Origin: Phylloscopus collybita
Lineage: Eukaryota; Chordata; Aves; Passeriformes; Phylloscopidae
DNA: 64,000 nt
Assembly: GCA_027886175.1 (NCBI GenBank)
Contig: JAJNNQ010000008.1
Coordinates: forward strand, 4,867,501-4,931,500
Direction: 5' to 3'
How positions within the stretch are numbered: position 1 is the stretch's first letter; each line of letters begins with the position of its first letter. Below are positions 35,745 to 49,300 of this stretch, in pieces. The notes below the pieces were generated by a model. It worked only from the letters and a program-made list of their open reading frames with translations, did no database searches and had not been told where the DNA came from. The position numbers and the translations under genes were made by a program.

Positions 35745-37646
35745 GTGAGGCGGCGGTGGCGGCGGGGCTCCCCCTTCTCTCCCTCCCTCCCTCCGCCCGC
35801 CGGAGGGAAAGTTTCCGCGGGCCGCGGAGGGGCCGGGGCAGCCCCGCACCTCCTCTCAGCTGCGGCGGGAGCCGAGCCGGCGGCGCGGGGAGGCGCAGTC
35901 AGTGCACTCCGCTGCCCCCTTATCGCCGGGATTGGCCCCTCCTGATTGCGCGCCCTGTTCCCCGCAGATTAAATACACCGGCTTCAGGGACCGGCCGCAC
36001 GAGGAGAGGCAGGCCCGCTTCCAGAACGCCTGCCGCGACGGCCGCTCCGAGATCGTAAGTGGCGCCGCGCTGCCCTCGGGAGCGGGCCGGGCCGCGCTTG
36101 GCTCGGCAAAGAAAAGTTTGGGGGAAGCCGTCGGGACGGCGAACGCTGCGCTGTGCCCAAGCCCCGGGGCTCGGGGCCGGTCGGGGCCGCGCCGTGAAGG
36201 AGTTTTCCTTAAGGAGCGGAATGACATCGGCTGCCTTTCAAACGCCGAGGAAAGGAGGTTTTGGTGAAGAGGCAGCATTTCTGTCTGCCTTAGGGAGTAG
36301 CGCTTTTTCACTCGAAGGTGTCAGCTCGCTCCCGAGCGGGGAGAGTGGCTGCCTGGAGCGCCGGGGTGACAGGGAAGGAAGGAAAACCCCGGCAGTGAGA
36401 ACGGGCTGCGCTCCTTCCCTGGGCACGTGCTACAGCTACGAGCTGCTTATTTCAATATTCAGCTTTTTTTTTCTTTTTCTTTTTCTTTTCTTTTTTTTTT
36501 CTTTCCGGAAACAGTAGTTTTGAGAAATGAGTAACATTGTTCAGAAGGCGCTATCTTAAAGTCCTGAGTGAGCTGTTTGATGTATTTGTGAACTAAACCA
36601 AGCGCTTTTAAAATTAGGCTTGGAAACTTGCAGCTTCAGCTCCATTTTTTTTCATTCATTAAGGTTAGTTACGAACTGCTGTCGCGCTCTGAAATAAGAA
36701 GTGAGATGAAGTATGACTCGGAGTAGTCAAGAACTGACTCCTTATTTCCTGGTTTGATTTCTGCTCCAGGTTGCTTCTATAGGATTAGTATTTCGTAGCA
36801 TTGTTAAGTCTGTAACTTCACTATTAAAATGCAGAAGTAGCCTCTTTTCTTTTTAGAGTATATAGTGAAAGACAAGGCAAAATAGAAAACAAATCCCACT
36901 TCCACCAAGACTGGTTCATGAGCATTCTTCAATTTCACGTGGTATACGTACTGCTAGACAGTTCACAATGAAATTATTCTTATGCACATCCAAAAATACT
37001 TGAACACCAGTTACTATAACTGATCTTGTTCATTTGTGTTTGTCAGTAAAAGGATGCACTCAAGAACACGGTTACTTTTTACTGAATAACTTTATTTTAG
37101 CTCAATCTTATCTTGTTATCTCTTGGTTCTAAAACAAGTAAATAATACTATTTCACAAGAGGCCCCCATAGACATGTTCTTAATTTTACTATTTTTTTTA
37201 CGTCCATTTTTCTTTGTGCATGTTTGCTTCCTTTAATAAAACACCAGGGAAACAATGGGTAGGTAAGGAGGACATAGTTTGCTAGCATTGGAGGGTCCTG
37301 TACAGGTGAAAGTGCATCATATACCCAAATCCCTCCCTAAAAACAAGGCCGTGCAGCTTATAACTAGCTTTCTAATGCAGCCTGTGCAGTTATTTATATA
37401 AATGGGAAATCGCTGTAGTTTCACCTTCTGAGCCTGCTGCTGCCTTTTTTTTTTTGCCAGAACTTCATCCCTTGGAAGCTACCAGTGATGCATGTTCTAC
37501 ATATTTTCACTCTACTTAATTATAAAACGGGCTCTATATTTCTTCGTCTGAAACATCTGGTTTTGTTTTGTGAACAGGGCATGAGTAGTCAGGTTTATTT
37601 AGAAATGTAGTGTGTGTAATGACTGATGTTAAAAAGAGCTAGTAAT

Positions 37647-37677
<31 letters not shown>

Positions 37678-40600
37678 AGTCTTGAATGTTTTTCCAGACA
37701 TCAAGGATTTATTCTTTTATCTCCAAAGGGAGCCTTTGCAAATGACCTTACATATTTTGAAGCAGAAAAAAAACCCCCAGAGAACAGCTCAGGGATTTAA
37801 TGTAGAACTGGCAGTAGGTTGTTGGTTATGTGTGTCAAATAGCTCTTGACTGAATAAAGGAAATAATTACCAATATTACTGAGAAGTAACTGTGAAGTGT
37901 ATTAAGTAAGATTTCATATTTACTGGTAATGCTTTGATAACTTAAATAACCTCACTTGTTTGGTTTGCTTTGGAATGTACTTGTACTTATGTTGTCTGTG
38001 TGTAGGTTAGGCTGCCCTTGTACTACCTGATAAGCTTTTCACAAAATTTTCAACATAAATGTCTGATAGCTTTTCAGACTGGACTTTAAAAGGCTCTGCA
38101 CACAAAACTAGAGTTTTCTTACTTTCAAGTTTAAAACCAAACTAGTGGTGTGATTTTTTAAAAATCATTATTATATTTTTTGTTTGTTTGTTATTTGATG
38201 GAAACTAATGGCTTCCATGTAGTCTTGTGTGGTTATTAGCAGGACTGTTCTCGAGTTTTTTAGTATTGACCTATGATTTGATTTGAGAAGCATATGGGTA
38301 CTTTAACTGGATGGTTTTGTCTCTTCAGACAGAGGGAACAGGCTTCAAAAATCCAGAGAACAAACACCTACATAGCTTTTTATGATTTAAATGGTGCCTG
38401 CCTGATTCTGAGGATGTGGAATTTGTGTGTTTTTATCATCTTCTTTCCTCTGATATTTTCCCCCTGTTTTTCATTGCCCTCTAGCACACATTGAGGGTGG
38501 AAGCAGGAGGGCATGGGCACTTCACTGTCTTCCTGGGTTTCCCAGAAAGCAAGTACAGTCCTTTTGACCCAGTACCAGAACTGGACTGGTCCATAGGGCT
38601 TCAGTGGTCAGCTGGTTTACTCTCAATGATCTCACTCCTTGATATTTTAAATATATAAATTAAGGAGTGTAAAACACATATTTACTAAAGATGCTCAGAG
38701 GTAGGAAAACAGTTCTTGAGCAGACTAAGTGGTCAAGACTCAGTCACAAATATTTGGAGACAGGTATAATTTTTTTATTGCTACGTAAATAGCATCCCTT
38801 GCAAAAAGCAAAGGGGTGATAGAAGGCAGTGAGCCTGATAGTGGTGGTCTGCAGCTCTGACAGATTTGATGCCTTCTATTTGTGCAAGTGTATCCTTGAT
38901 GCAACTTCTGTTACACTGATTGAAATGTTTGTCTTTGCAAACAAATATAATTGCACCAATATAGTATTCTTCTGGCATTACTAGGACTGATTTGTTAATT
39001 TTAATGACATTGAGAATGTGCTTGCAGGAGACAAAACAAGCAAACAAAAATTTAAAAAACTATTTTTAAGGATAGCCTGGAACAAAACTGGTTGCAGAAC
39101 ATTAGTCTCCCTTGGAGGAGGGGGAAGAGCCAAGACAAAGCACTTCTACTTTCAAAATGGGATGTATTCATCCTATGACAGTGTTGCATGACTAGAATGA
39201 TGTGTTAAATAACACATAGCTGTAGTGTCACAGGTAGCAGCACAGTTACGCCATGAAGTGGCTGAATTCTGGGTTGCTTGAAAAAATCTGCTTGTCAGGA
39301 AATTCCGACTGTTAAAGTAGTAGTTGTATAGCTTTTAAGGGAAATGATATTCTAGATTAATAACCATTTAAATCTAAGTGATCATGGTAATCAATACAGC
39401 CATTGGATTGCAACAAATTATGTTTAACCCTGGGATTATGGTAGGAGTGATATGCTGTGAGTCTGTGTGAGTATTCACATGCTTACAGGACAACATGCTC
39501 ACCTGTACCAGAGAAGAGTATAAATACTGTGAATCTGACTTCTGCTTGCAAAAATAATTTTTTTATTTCGTATCTAGGAAGTGCTGTACTCATCATGGCT
39601 TGGAGTTAAGATATGCAAACAAATATAGGGAGTTTCTAAAGAAAACTGAATCCTATTTTCATTTGAAATTGTAGAAAATTGTTTGCTTGAAAGCAATGCA
39701 TGCTTTTTCTAATGGGTTTAAGCCAGACTCTTTAATGATTTTACAAAGGGCTGCAGTGTAGAAGAATTCCTACAGTTGCCTTTTCTCACTGACACAGCAC
39801 CTGCTGATCTGGGTATCACTGGTGTCTTAATGTGGCACAAGGACTTCGTCCTGTGAGGCCTGATTAAACTGTGTATTGATGCTGCATACCAGTAGATGAC
39901 AAAATAGGAATATTTATGTTTCAGTTAAGTGTCTGTCTAGGTATAAGTAGATTGTGAAAAGAAACAAATCCTTTTATTTTGAAAAAAGTTGTCTTTAGTA
40001 ATTGATCTGAGTTAATTTTCCTTCAGCAGTACTACTTTTAGAGATATGCAGCCTCTTTGAAGAGCATGAGCAGTTTTTAATGTTGCAGGTACTAAGTTGG
40101 TGCAGGGTATCCAGACAGAACTGAAAGGACAGATTCTAATGTCAGCAAAACTGATTTGAAAGAAGTATTGATTCCATGTTGTATTTTATATCCGAAGCAG
40201 CCAATGGCAAATGTTGTCAAAATGGAATCAGATGTTTGTAACTTAATACTTAAGAAAAATGATGAGTGCATGTTTTTGACTTTAAGTATTCTCTATGCTG
40301 CCTGGCTTAAGACATAAACTGATGTAAAAATAAATGACTGCCTGCATAATTTATGTAATGTCTTGCTCCCTGATCCTGTTTGTATTGATTTTTCTAAAAG
40401 GCTTTTGTGGCCACAGGAACCAATCTGTCTCTCCAGTTTTTTCCGGCCAGCTGGCAGGGGGAGCAGCGGCAGACACCGACCCGGGAATATGTCGACTTTG
40501 AAAGAGAAGGAGGCAAGGTAAGGAGGAGATTGTTGAAACTGAAATAATTTTGTTGTTGTTGTGCTTACGGTCTTCCTGGTATGGACTGCACGTATGATGT

Positions 40601-43358
40601 GAGATTTCTGCTATTTCACATCTCCATGCAGGTAGGTAGTGATGTGAGTACAAGTGAAAGCTGGTAAGATGAAGTATTGCCTTGTTTTAAAGCATGCTAA
40701 TGTTTAGGCAAGTGGAAGAATTGGGAAACAAGTGGGCACTACTGCTGGCTTTGTGTTATTTTCAAGAACAAAACTATTTCTGTTGTCATGCTGCGGTATA
40801 ATTTTGGGGAATAGTCTAAATTTGGTGTTGTGTAGGTACTTCTAAAGTGGTTCAGAAATTAGACTTTGGCCAATGAATTGTGGTAGACTAATGAAAATTT
40901 GCACTTTCAACAGGTTATTTCTGTTATTGTGTCTTTGGCTGCCAGTTGGTACAGCAAGCAGTCAGTCAGTGTGCTCCAAGTGGAATGAAGCTTTTTCTGA
41001 GTTTCACCATCAGTTATAATACAGAAGCAGCATTGCTTTCAGAATTGATTTCTGAGTCTCTTTTTTCTGAGGCGGTTGTCCCATAGACTGATATTGAAAG
41101 CTCAAATTCCCTAGTGACAGTGATGGTTACTGTGAAGCTGTATTAGATTTAAAGTCAGAAACCTTGCTTACTCTCATCAGAATAAAGTTACTGAAATCAT
41201 CTACAGCTGGTTTTGTTTTACAGGAAAAACATACCTTTAAAATATAGATGCTGTCTCCTGTCTGTGCTCCTGTAGGTACTTTGGGGCTGATCCAAAGATC
41301 ACTGAATTCAATAGGAGACTTTCTTCAGAACTCAGTGGATTTAGACCAGCACTTAAGCTCTCGTAGTTTTTCTGTTTTGGGCTAATTTTTGTGTATTTTT
41401 TTTTTATTTTTAAAAACTTTCAATGGACTAAAAAAATCCTTCCTTTTGCCTAATTTTTTTTACCTACCCTTGTAACAAGAAACAGCTAATGCTACCAAAC
41501 CTACCAGGCTGGAGGAAATACTTGAAGCATATTCAGGTTTAATGGCATATTGGGTCTTTTAAATGCTGCTAGGTGGAAGATAAATATTTCCTATAGTGGG
41601 AAAACTTGATTGGAAGAAAAAAAAATTCCTGAGGGCAGTTATGGTATGTGGAATTCAAGTTAATGAGTTTTTTTGGAAAAAATTGTTTTCCATTTAGTCC
41701 TGTGAGGCTTGCAGAAGTTTGACAAATTGGGGGAGAAGTGAAGTTGGCTGTCTGGGTACTGACTGCTTTGCTAAGGAAACTGAATTGAATCTGGCTCTTA
41801 CTGAAAAATATTGATTCTGGCTCACAATTGAATGAGGAATTTTTCTTGTAATGTGTAAGAAGACTGAAGTCTCTCTTCTTGCCAGTTCAAAACTAATTTT
41901 ATTTACTCCTATGATATTTTTTTTTAACTTTGTTTTCTTCAAATGAATTCTTAAAGTACTGAACTACTTCATCCATTTTCTTGTGTTGTCTTAATCATGT
42001 AAGAGCATGGTAGGTATGCTGTATATTAAAATAGAACATGAGCCTCATTAATGAATGCCACTCCTTCTTTTATGTGTGTTTACAGTAAATTCTAGACTGC
42101 TTCAGTGAAATGTTTAGAAGAATTCCTCTGAATGAGGCTAGAGGTGGACAAACAGATAAATGGGAATAATGTTATGCCCTGGTATGAACAAATCACAAAT
42201 TCACTGCTGTAATCAGCCCTTACTTGTGTAAATCACACATGAATGCAGGCTTGCTCTGCACAGAATTAAACTCCTCTGAAAGTAAGCCACTCCCATGATT
42301 GGAGCAGAGGAATGAGCAGAGTGGGAGAGTGTTTTATGTTATCAACGGAAACAGTAAAGAGTTTCATATGAACTGTCTGAGATTTTGTCCTCTCTAGATT
42401 TTTGTCATTTGGTTTAATTAAGAATTTCTTTTACAGGCTTCAGCAGTCTCTTAAAACCATGTGATTTTTGTAGCTCTGTGCAACATTGTTTTATGAGCTT
42501 TGATTCTTGAGGCAGTGCATAATGTGTGTTTGTTCATCACTGGATTTATGCCAGCGAGGCATGTTTTTAATTATATGAATAAAAAAAGGCTATGGGGGAA
42601 GCTGTCAGTTAATAATTATCTTAGGCATTAGTTTGAGATCTAGAATGTAGATAAACTTACCAACATTAGAATATTTTTATTCTGGAATTCTGCTTTGGTG
42701 TTTGGCTAAACAATGATGGCCCAAAATAGTTTATCCAGCTTTGAAGTATGTCACTATTGTGCTAAAGCAGTTTTGTACACAGATTGACAAAGCTACCAAT
42801 GTAGCATCTGCTAGAATTGCTGCTTAAATGATCGAATTTTAGAAAGAGCAACACTCTTGTGGAAATTGGGATTCTGCAAATACATACTTCATAGGCTTGA
42901 GGTTTTTCAATCTGTTATTTCTTAACTGAGGGGTTTTTTTTATATGCTTAATTTGCCTTTTAATTTGATGCATCTGATGTTCACAATGGGTGGGTAGGCC
43001 TCTGGTGGATACCCTGTCTTCATTAATCCAAGAATTGGATGGCTCTGTGTACGCTTAATGTTTCTACTCATTTTAAACTCAAGTTTAACATTTTTTTGAG
43101 ATAGCTTTAGCATTCTGTGCTGTCTTTGACCTGCAGTAAATTTAATTGTCTATTTTGAGCAATTTTTCAAGTTTGTCATAGCAGAAGAAAAAGCAGCCCT
43201 AAAAATAGGTCCCTAGATCATAAAAATAATAGAACATTGTCTTTCATTGTGATTGTGGGTGTGTGTGGGGTGTGTCGGGTGCAGTGTGTGTCCTGTTTCT
43301 GGGGAGCTGAACCATACCAAGACTTTCTGATCCTCTGTGTTGTCAGCTAATGTGCAGG

Positions 43359-43389
<31 letters not shown>

Positions 43390-46300
43390 GATAACGAATA
43401 AATGGGAAGATGTTAAGAAATTGAAAGATAGGCAGTGTAGTAGTTTAATGTATTACCTGAAATATTGGATGATTAAACCTTGCAATTAAATGGAGAGCTT
43501 TATTTTCACCTTGGTTTTCTGGTATCATTAATGACTTAGGCTCATTTTACTGTGATTTAGTTTTTATTTCAGTTTTGTACTATGATGTACAAACTTAAGG
43601 CTGAGCTGTGTATGGACTTCAGTGCTTTTTAAAATCTAACCTTTTTTGAAGTCCCTTTGTTTTGTTAAGAACTGTCTGGTCAACTTTCTTTGTATGATTC
43701 ATTTTGTGTACTTCTTAGAGTAAGATAATGTCCCTAGTTTTCATTTCTTACACAAGATGTTTCTAAAGCTCCACTCTTTCTTTCTTGAAGGAGCATTAGT
43801 TCTTAGATATTCTTTTTTACAGTTTAAATACCAGTCACTGATGAAGTCTGTGAAGTTGTTTTACTTCCCCTCCCCTTTATAATACAATTCTTCATTTCAT
43901 TCTAATGCAGCTTTACTTCCTGTCTGTTCTTTGGTGGCAGCTGCTCATAAACCAGAGTCTTCCACACGGGTTTATTTTGCTCTAATGCGCTGTGAACTCT
44001 GCAGCTTTGGAGGAAAGCACATCAGACATGATTTAAATTGATTCAGAGTGCCTGCTGTGCCACATGTGATGTAGCTAGGATTTCTACTCATTAACCATTA
44101 ACTTTGTTCTAGCCATAACTAAAGATTTTCAGTTTTCTTCCTAAAGACACTGAGTTTCTACTTGCACAGTTTTTTGTCATAACTAGATTTTGTTTTGCTC
44201 TCAGTTGGTGTTAACTGTTCCAATGAATATTAAAGGAAAGGACATCTTCGTTACATTGGAGGTGTTACAGCAAAAACAGAAGTGTAATGAGAAAGAGTTT
44301 TTATTAAAATATGACACCTATTCAAGTGACAGCTAATAGAACCAGCTTTCCACTTTTCCTGAGCAGCCTTAAACAATTGTTATCCTCTTACTCATACCTT
44401 TTGGGGCCCTGATGACTCCAAAACCTTGTGGTAGCTGGGAGACATCCTGTGAGGAGCAGCAGGTGGTCAGTGAAGGGACATCAGCTGCTGGACTGTCTGT
44501 GTGCTCAGAGCCTTCAAGGTACTTTTGCCTGCTCCAGCCAAGGGAAGTGGTGTTGTCCTGATGAAACCCACATCACTGTTGTTGCTTTTGATCTTTCTCA
44601 GACTTTTCTGTGAGCCTTAAATAAGGATGTCAGTGTGTGGTTATTCTCACAGCAGACAAATGGATTTGGTGGTGCATCCAGTTTGTACCCAGCCTGGCTA
44701 AACAGCTTGATTTTTTTTTCCCTTGGAGTTGCTTGGTGGGAGTCCTGTAAAGCCTTGGTGGATGAGAAGAATCCACTTTTCTTGATGATCCCCTTGATCA
44801 GTTTTCATCCAGGATCATCTATATTGTTTGAGTGAAATATTTGTTTTCTATTGATGCTTGTGATTCTAGAATTTTTATTGTGTTTGTGCTTAAGAGTCCT
44901 TTAGCTGGCAGAGACTTCTCAGTTTCTTTTTCTTTCTAATCTTTTTTTCTTTTTCCCCACAAGATCCTTTGTTTATGCTCCTAAATCCACTTTTGCTTTA
45001 GAGGAGAGTGGAACTTTTTTTTTGTCTAGATACTTAGAAGTGGTCTTCATTATGACCTGCTGTTGCATAGAGGAGAGCTGTTTAATCCAAACTCTGCTTG
45101 AAGCCACAGTCATAAGTGTACCTGTGCTTATTCACTTTACCTCACAATTAGGAGATGTCTCTATGTGCATACAGTTTATACACTATGAACAGTTAGAAAC
45201 TTGGATTTTGGGAAGAGAAATCTTTAGAGGACGTAGACTGGACACGTTGTCCTGGCAGGCAGCCACTGGCTGGGTTTGGACAGTTGTTCCTGCAGAGTGA
45301 TTTATCAGCGGGTGCCCCTCGCCGCGGGAGCGTGAGTCACCCCAGGCACCTCTCATGTGACGAGGATCCACAGCCTTTCCCCCAGAATCCTTTCACCCCT
45401 CATCCTCCAAAGCCTTCTGTGACTGCCCACAGCCTTGTCCCTGCAGGCAGTGACGATGCCATTTTGAAACAATGCTTGGGAACAGTACTTGCAGCACGGC
45501 TGTGGAAGTACTTAAGGTCTGCTGTCAGTAAACCTGCTTCTGCTTAGCTTTTATTATGTATTCTAAAAGCAGTTATTCAGTCATACTACCTTGAACTCCT
45601 TCCAGTGGCTTAAATGCACTCGTTAGAGTTGTATAGACAAGATTTCAAATATATCCATGTCATCATCCTAAAGTTTCCCAGAGGAGGAACAGAATTGGAG
45701 TTAGTGAGCTAAATTTTGCAGTTATATATGAGGACAGATGAGTGCTGTGGGGATGAAAGCAGTACTTGAGATCTCTGCAGCATAGATGCTGGAAGAAATC
45801 CAGACACTTGGATTGTTGAATTCTCTTGTTTGCATATCAGTCTCCACTTACTAAGCAAAGTTGCTAATATTATGCTTTTCTCCTCTTCTTATAAATGAGT
45901 GAGAAAAGTAAGAGTCATTGTTGAGAATGTCTGCTTCTTTCTGAAAATCACTTAATAATTCATATTAGAAATAAGAATAATTCAATAAGATGATGAAACA
46001 TTTGCTTAAAGAAACTGTCATTTTCTGAAAGTTACTGAAACGGTTCTTCAAGCTTTATTGTTGAAAGCACAAGTAACAAAATGAGCTCATTAGCTTGCAT
46101 AATTGCAAGTTTTATGTTACTCTGTTAAAGAAAATTTCTAGTCATTGCTAAGGATGCTCTCTCCAGAAGCTGATAGTTTTCTACAGAATAATTATAACAC
46201 CATGGAATTTTATTGAATGATGAAAGCTGAATATTTGTTATAGTACACAAAAGGCAAAAACCTACTCATTATTTTAAGCCTTGCTGCAGCACTACTTGTT

Positions 46301-49300
46301 GAGGAAACGTTTGAACAGTTTTTCCAGACTTGAATCCTGCTTAAGGGGAAGGGTGAGGCTGTTGGAGTGCTCAAGAAGGCAATGAAAGCTGAAGGGCAGA
46401 AGAAGCAGCTTTTCTTGCCCCTCTCTTGCTTGGGTCAGTTCCTGGATGTTTTCATTAGTTGCTTGCCAATGTCGTCAATATCGGGTAATTTCTTTTTTGT
46501 CTGGTTGAGTATACTTGCATTATGTGTTTTGAATTTTCAGTCCAAAAGTAGAGAATTAATGGGCTGTTTATTTGCATCCAGGTAGGGTGGTGTGCAAGTG
46601 ATGTGTTTTAGAAAAACCTCTCTTTCTAATCCTCTGTTGCAGTTATGAGTTTTAACTGCTTTTTGCTGTGTAATTTTCTGAAAGCTTGAAAAGAGCAAAT
46701 TTCACAACCAATTTTGAAATTTGTCTGGAAAATATTCTGTCAGCCTGGCAGAAAACTGTGTGCCTGTTAGTTACTGGGTTTGTGAGCAGAAGCATGCGTG
46801 TGTACTTGGAGCAGCAAAACCAGCAGCAATCTCCTGGCAATATTTTGCTGCAAAAGCATTATTCTTTTCAATTGTTGCAAGAAAAAATGGGTCTTTTTAA
46901 AGTACGTGCCCTCTCCATTTAAAGGGAGTGTAGGTTTAAAATCCACCCACTTTTCTCACGTAGAATCTAGTGTAAAGATAGGCTGATAAAGACCCTGTAA
47001 AATTTCACAGGGGAAAAACCCCAGCATATATTTGCCTTTCAGATTTTTCTTGCTATGATCCTTACGTTTTTGTTGATTTTCAGTTCTAGCTCTGTGGTTG
47101 GTTTTGCCTTTTGAAAGCAAATGGATAGAGCCTGAGCATGAGATGCATTTCTCTTTGGGAAGAATTCTCTAGTGACAGTGTGAAAACTAGAAGCCATCTA
47201 CTTTGTGCTTGCTATTGGGTTTTTTTGGTGGTTTTGGTCAAGTCTGGTTCATGTTTTCTGCTTAGTCGAGAAATTGCAGTATTTTGGAATATAAACTGTA
47301 TCTGGAGACGTGGTTATTAGATGATGAGTATCATTTCTGTGCAGCAGTGTTTTAGTATTTTTCTATGTGAGCTTCTAAGCATAAGTACTGACCAGTGATC
47401 TTAATCCAGGAATAAAATGCTCCACAGATTTTAATCACATTTGTTCTGACATCCTTACTGCTTCATATCTGTTCTTAGTTATAGACTTGGTTTTTAGTTA
47501 AGTGAAATAGCAATCTGCATAATTTAATGAAACATTGATCTGCTTTCAAAAAGGAGTCATGATTACATAGTTGAGCTAGCTACACAGAAAAACGCTAACA
47601 AATGCACCCAACCAAAAAACCATAAAAATACCAGGTTTTCTTCAAGGGACTTTTGAATTCTGACTCTCCAGTAAGGTTAGGAAAATTCTCCAGCTATTCC
47701 TTTTTTTTTGTGTGTTTTAGAAACCAAACCCCATCACTGTAGTATTTCAGTAATACACAAAGCACGTTGAGAGGGGTTTTGTCACAGCTCTGATATTACA
47801 AAGATACTTTCAAAATGAGTCTGTAAATGGGTATTTCTGCTACATAGAATTGTACAAATGGATTATGTTGCATCTCAGTGTTTACTGATATTTGTAGTAA
47901 AATCTGGTGGCTTAAGTAAGCGTACTTTGAAATTGAACAGAGTAGTAATATCTGACCATCAGGTTTTGCTGTGAAGTTGAAAACGGTAGCAGGCTCTGAG
48001 GTGTTTTTCTAGTTGTGGAGTGTTTTCCTCAGCTGCAAGCGAAATGTCTGTGTGATCGCAAGGAAGCAGAGCTGGAGGAGCAGGTCCCAAGCAGGGAAAA
48101 GGTGGTGCTGGGCCCAAGGAGGAGTCCCTGGGCAGGCAAGTCCCACCTTGGCAGCTGCTCAGGAAACAGTGAGGCCCTGTTGGTGCTGGTGTGGTACAGC
48201 TGGGCCCTGGGTATCACCCTTGGGGAACTTGAAGCTGTATTCATCTTCAAAGCCACAATTGGGTCATCTGTGCACAAGTGTTTAGGAAAGGCTCTTGTTT
48301 GGTCAGAAAGTATCTATTCCCATACATATTTGCAGAAGAGTGTTAGGTTTGAATTTTAACAAGACCTCATTCTCATATAGTGGAAGAAATTCCAAGATGT
48401 AGCTTTTAAAATAGAAGACATTTTCTTTGTGTGTTTGAAGAAAGAATAATATGTTTTGAGGGATGAGACAGAAGGATTGATCCAAATTAAAAGCACTATA
48501 AAGTATTTCACTCACAATCACTTTCTAAATGAGATTCTTTTCAGCTGTTCTATTTATGCTTTATTCCAGTTTAAATTATGTTACAAGGTTAGTGTATGGG
48601 AATTAAACTTAGGAAATCAGATAAATGCCGTAAACTCTGTTCATTACTTGTTTGCTTGTCATTAAACTAATATCTGAAAGAGTAGTGTGAAGCCTTGCAT
48701 GAAGTTATCAGCTTTTGCTGTGACTTCAGTTGTTACACTAATGAAGTTACTTTTCTGTTTTGTTCCCCAATTAGTTGAGAATTTTAGTATATAAGTTCTG
48801 TTGCACAGTTTTAGAAAAGCCTTTTTGCTTTTTTCCTTTTTTTTTTTGCATTTCATAGATTGCTTCCTCTCTCATGCTTTGCCCCCTCTTTAAAACCAAT
48901 CTAGAGACCCTTCTCTGTGATATCAAAGGGAGCCTTTGTATTTTGGGGGGAACACAGGGATGGGAATGATGCAACTTTACATTTCAGAGCAGTCGTGCCA
49001 CATCTCTGTGGCATTTTATTTATGAAGCTGTATCTGTGATCATATGCTGTTGCTTTTAAAGGAAACAGTTGAATACATAATTTCATTTGAACATTTTGTA
49101 CAGGTCGTTTCCTTTTGCTTGCTAGTGTATACACATAATGTTAAGGGAAGCTGAATTGATGAGGTTAGCCTTACCCAGTTTAACACCTTTCTTTCTTGGA
49201 GTAAGTGTTCAAAGCTGTTTCTTTCCTAGTGGTCAGTGTTTCACATGAAATCACCAGGGAGACTGCTGTTCAAGTATTTAAATATGGGGTATGATTCAGG

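Larger units (their letters stand above)
34750..36430 (+). promoter_or_regulatory. CBFB: CpG island and CBFB promoter region
   Basis: The sequence is very GC-rich and CpG-dense from about 34750 to 36430, in sharp contrast to the AT-rich DNA on both sides. It covers the 5' flank, the 5' UTR, exons 1-2 and intron 1. I see no TATA box at a plausible distance from the start codon. There are several GC boxes (for example gggggcggg near 35440 and ggggcggg near 35605), an NRF1 palindrome, a TGACG triplet repeat and an AP-1 site, all listed separately. This is a broad, TATA-less promoter type. The transcription start cannot be placed exactly; I expect it between about 35300 and 35600. Long open frames on both strands here are a by-product of high GC. 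Confidence 0.9.

Noticed and set aside
35237..36058. 273-codon + strand frame across exons 1-2 of CBFB
   Set aside because: It is out of frame with the verified CBFB reading, runs through intron 1 and is again a GC-driven open frame.
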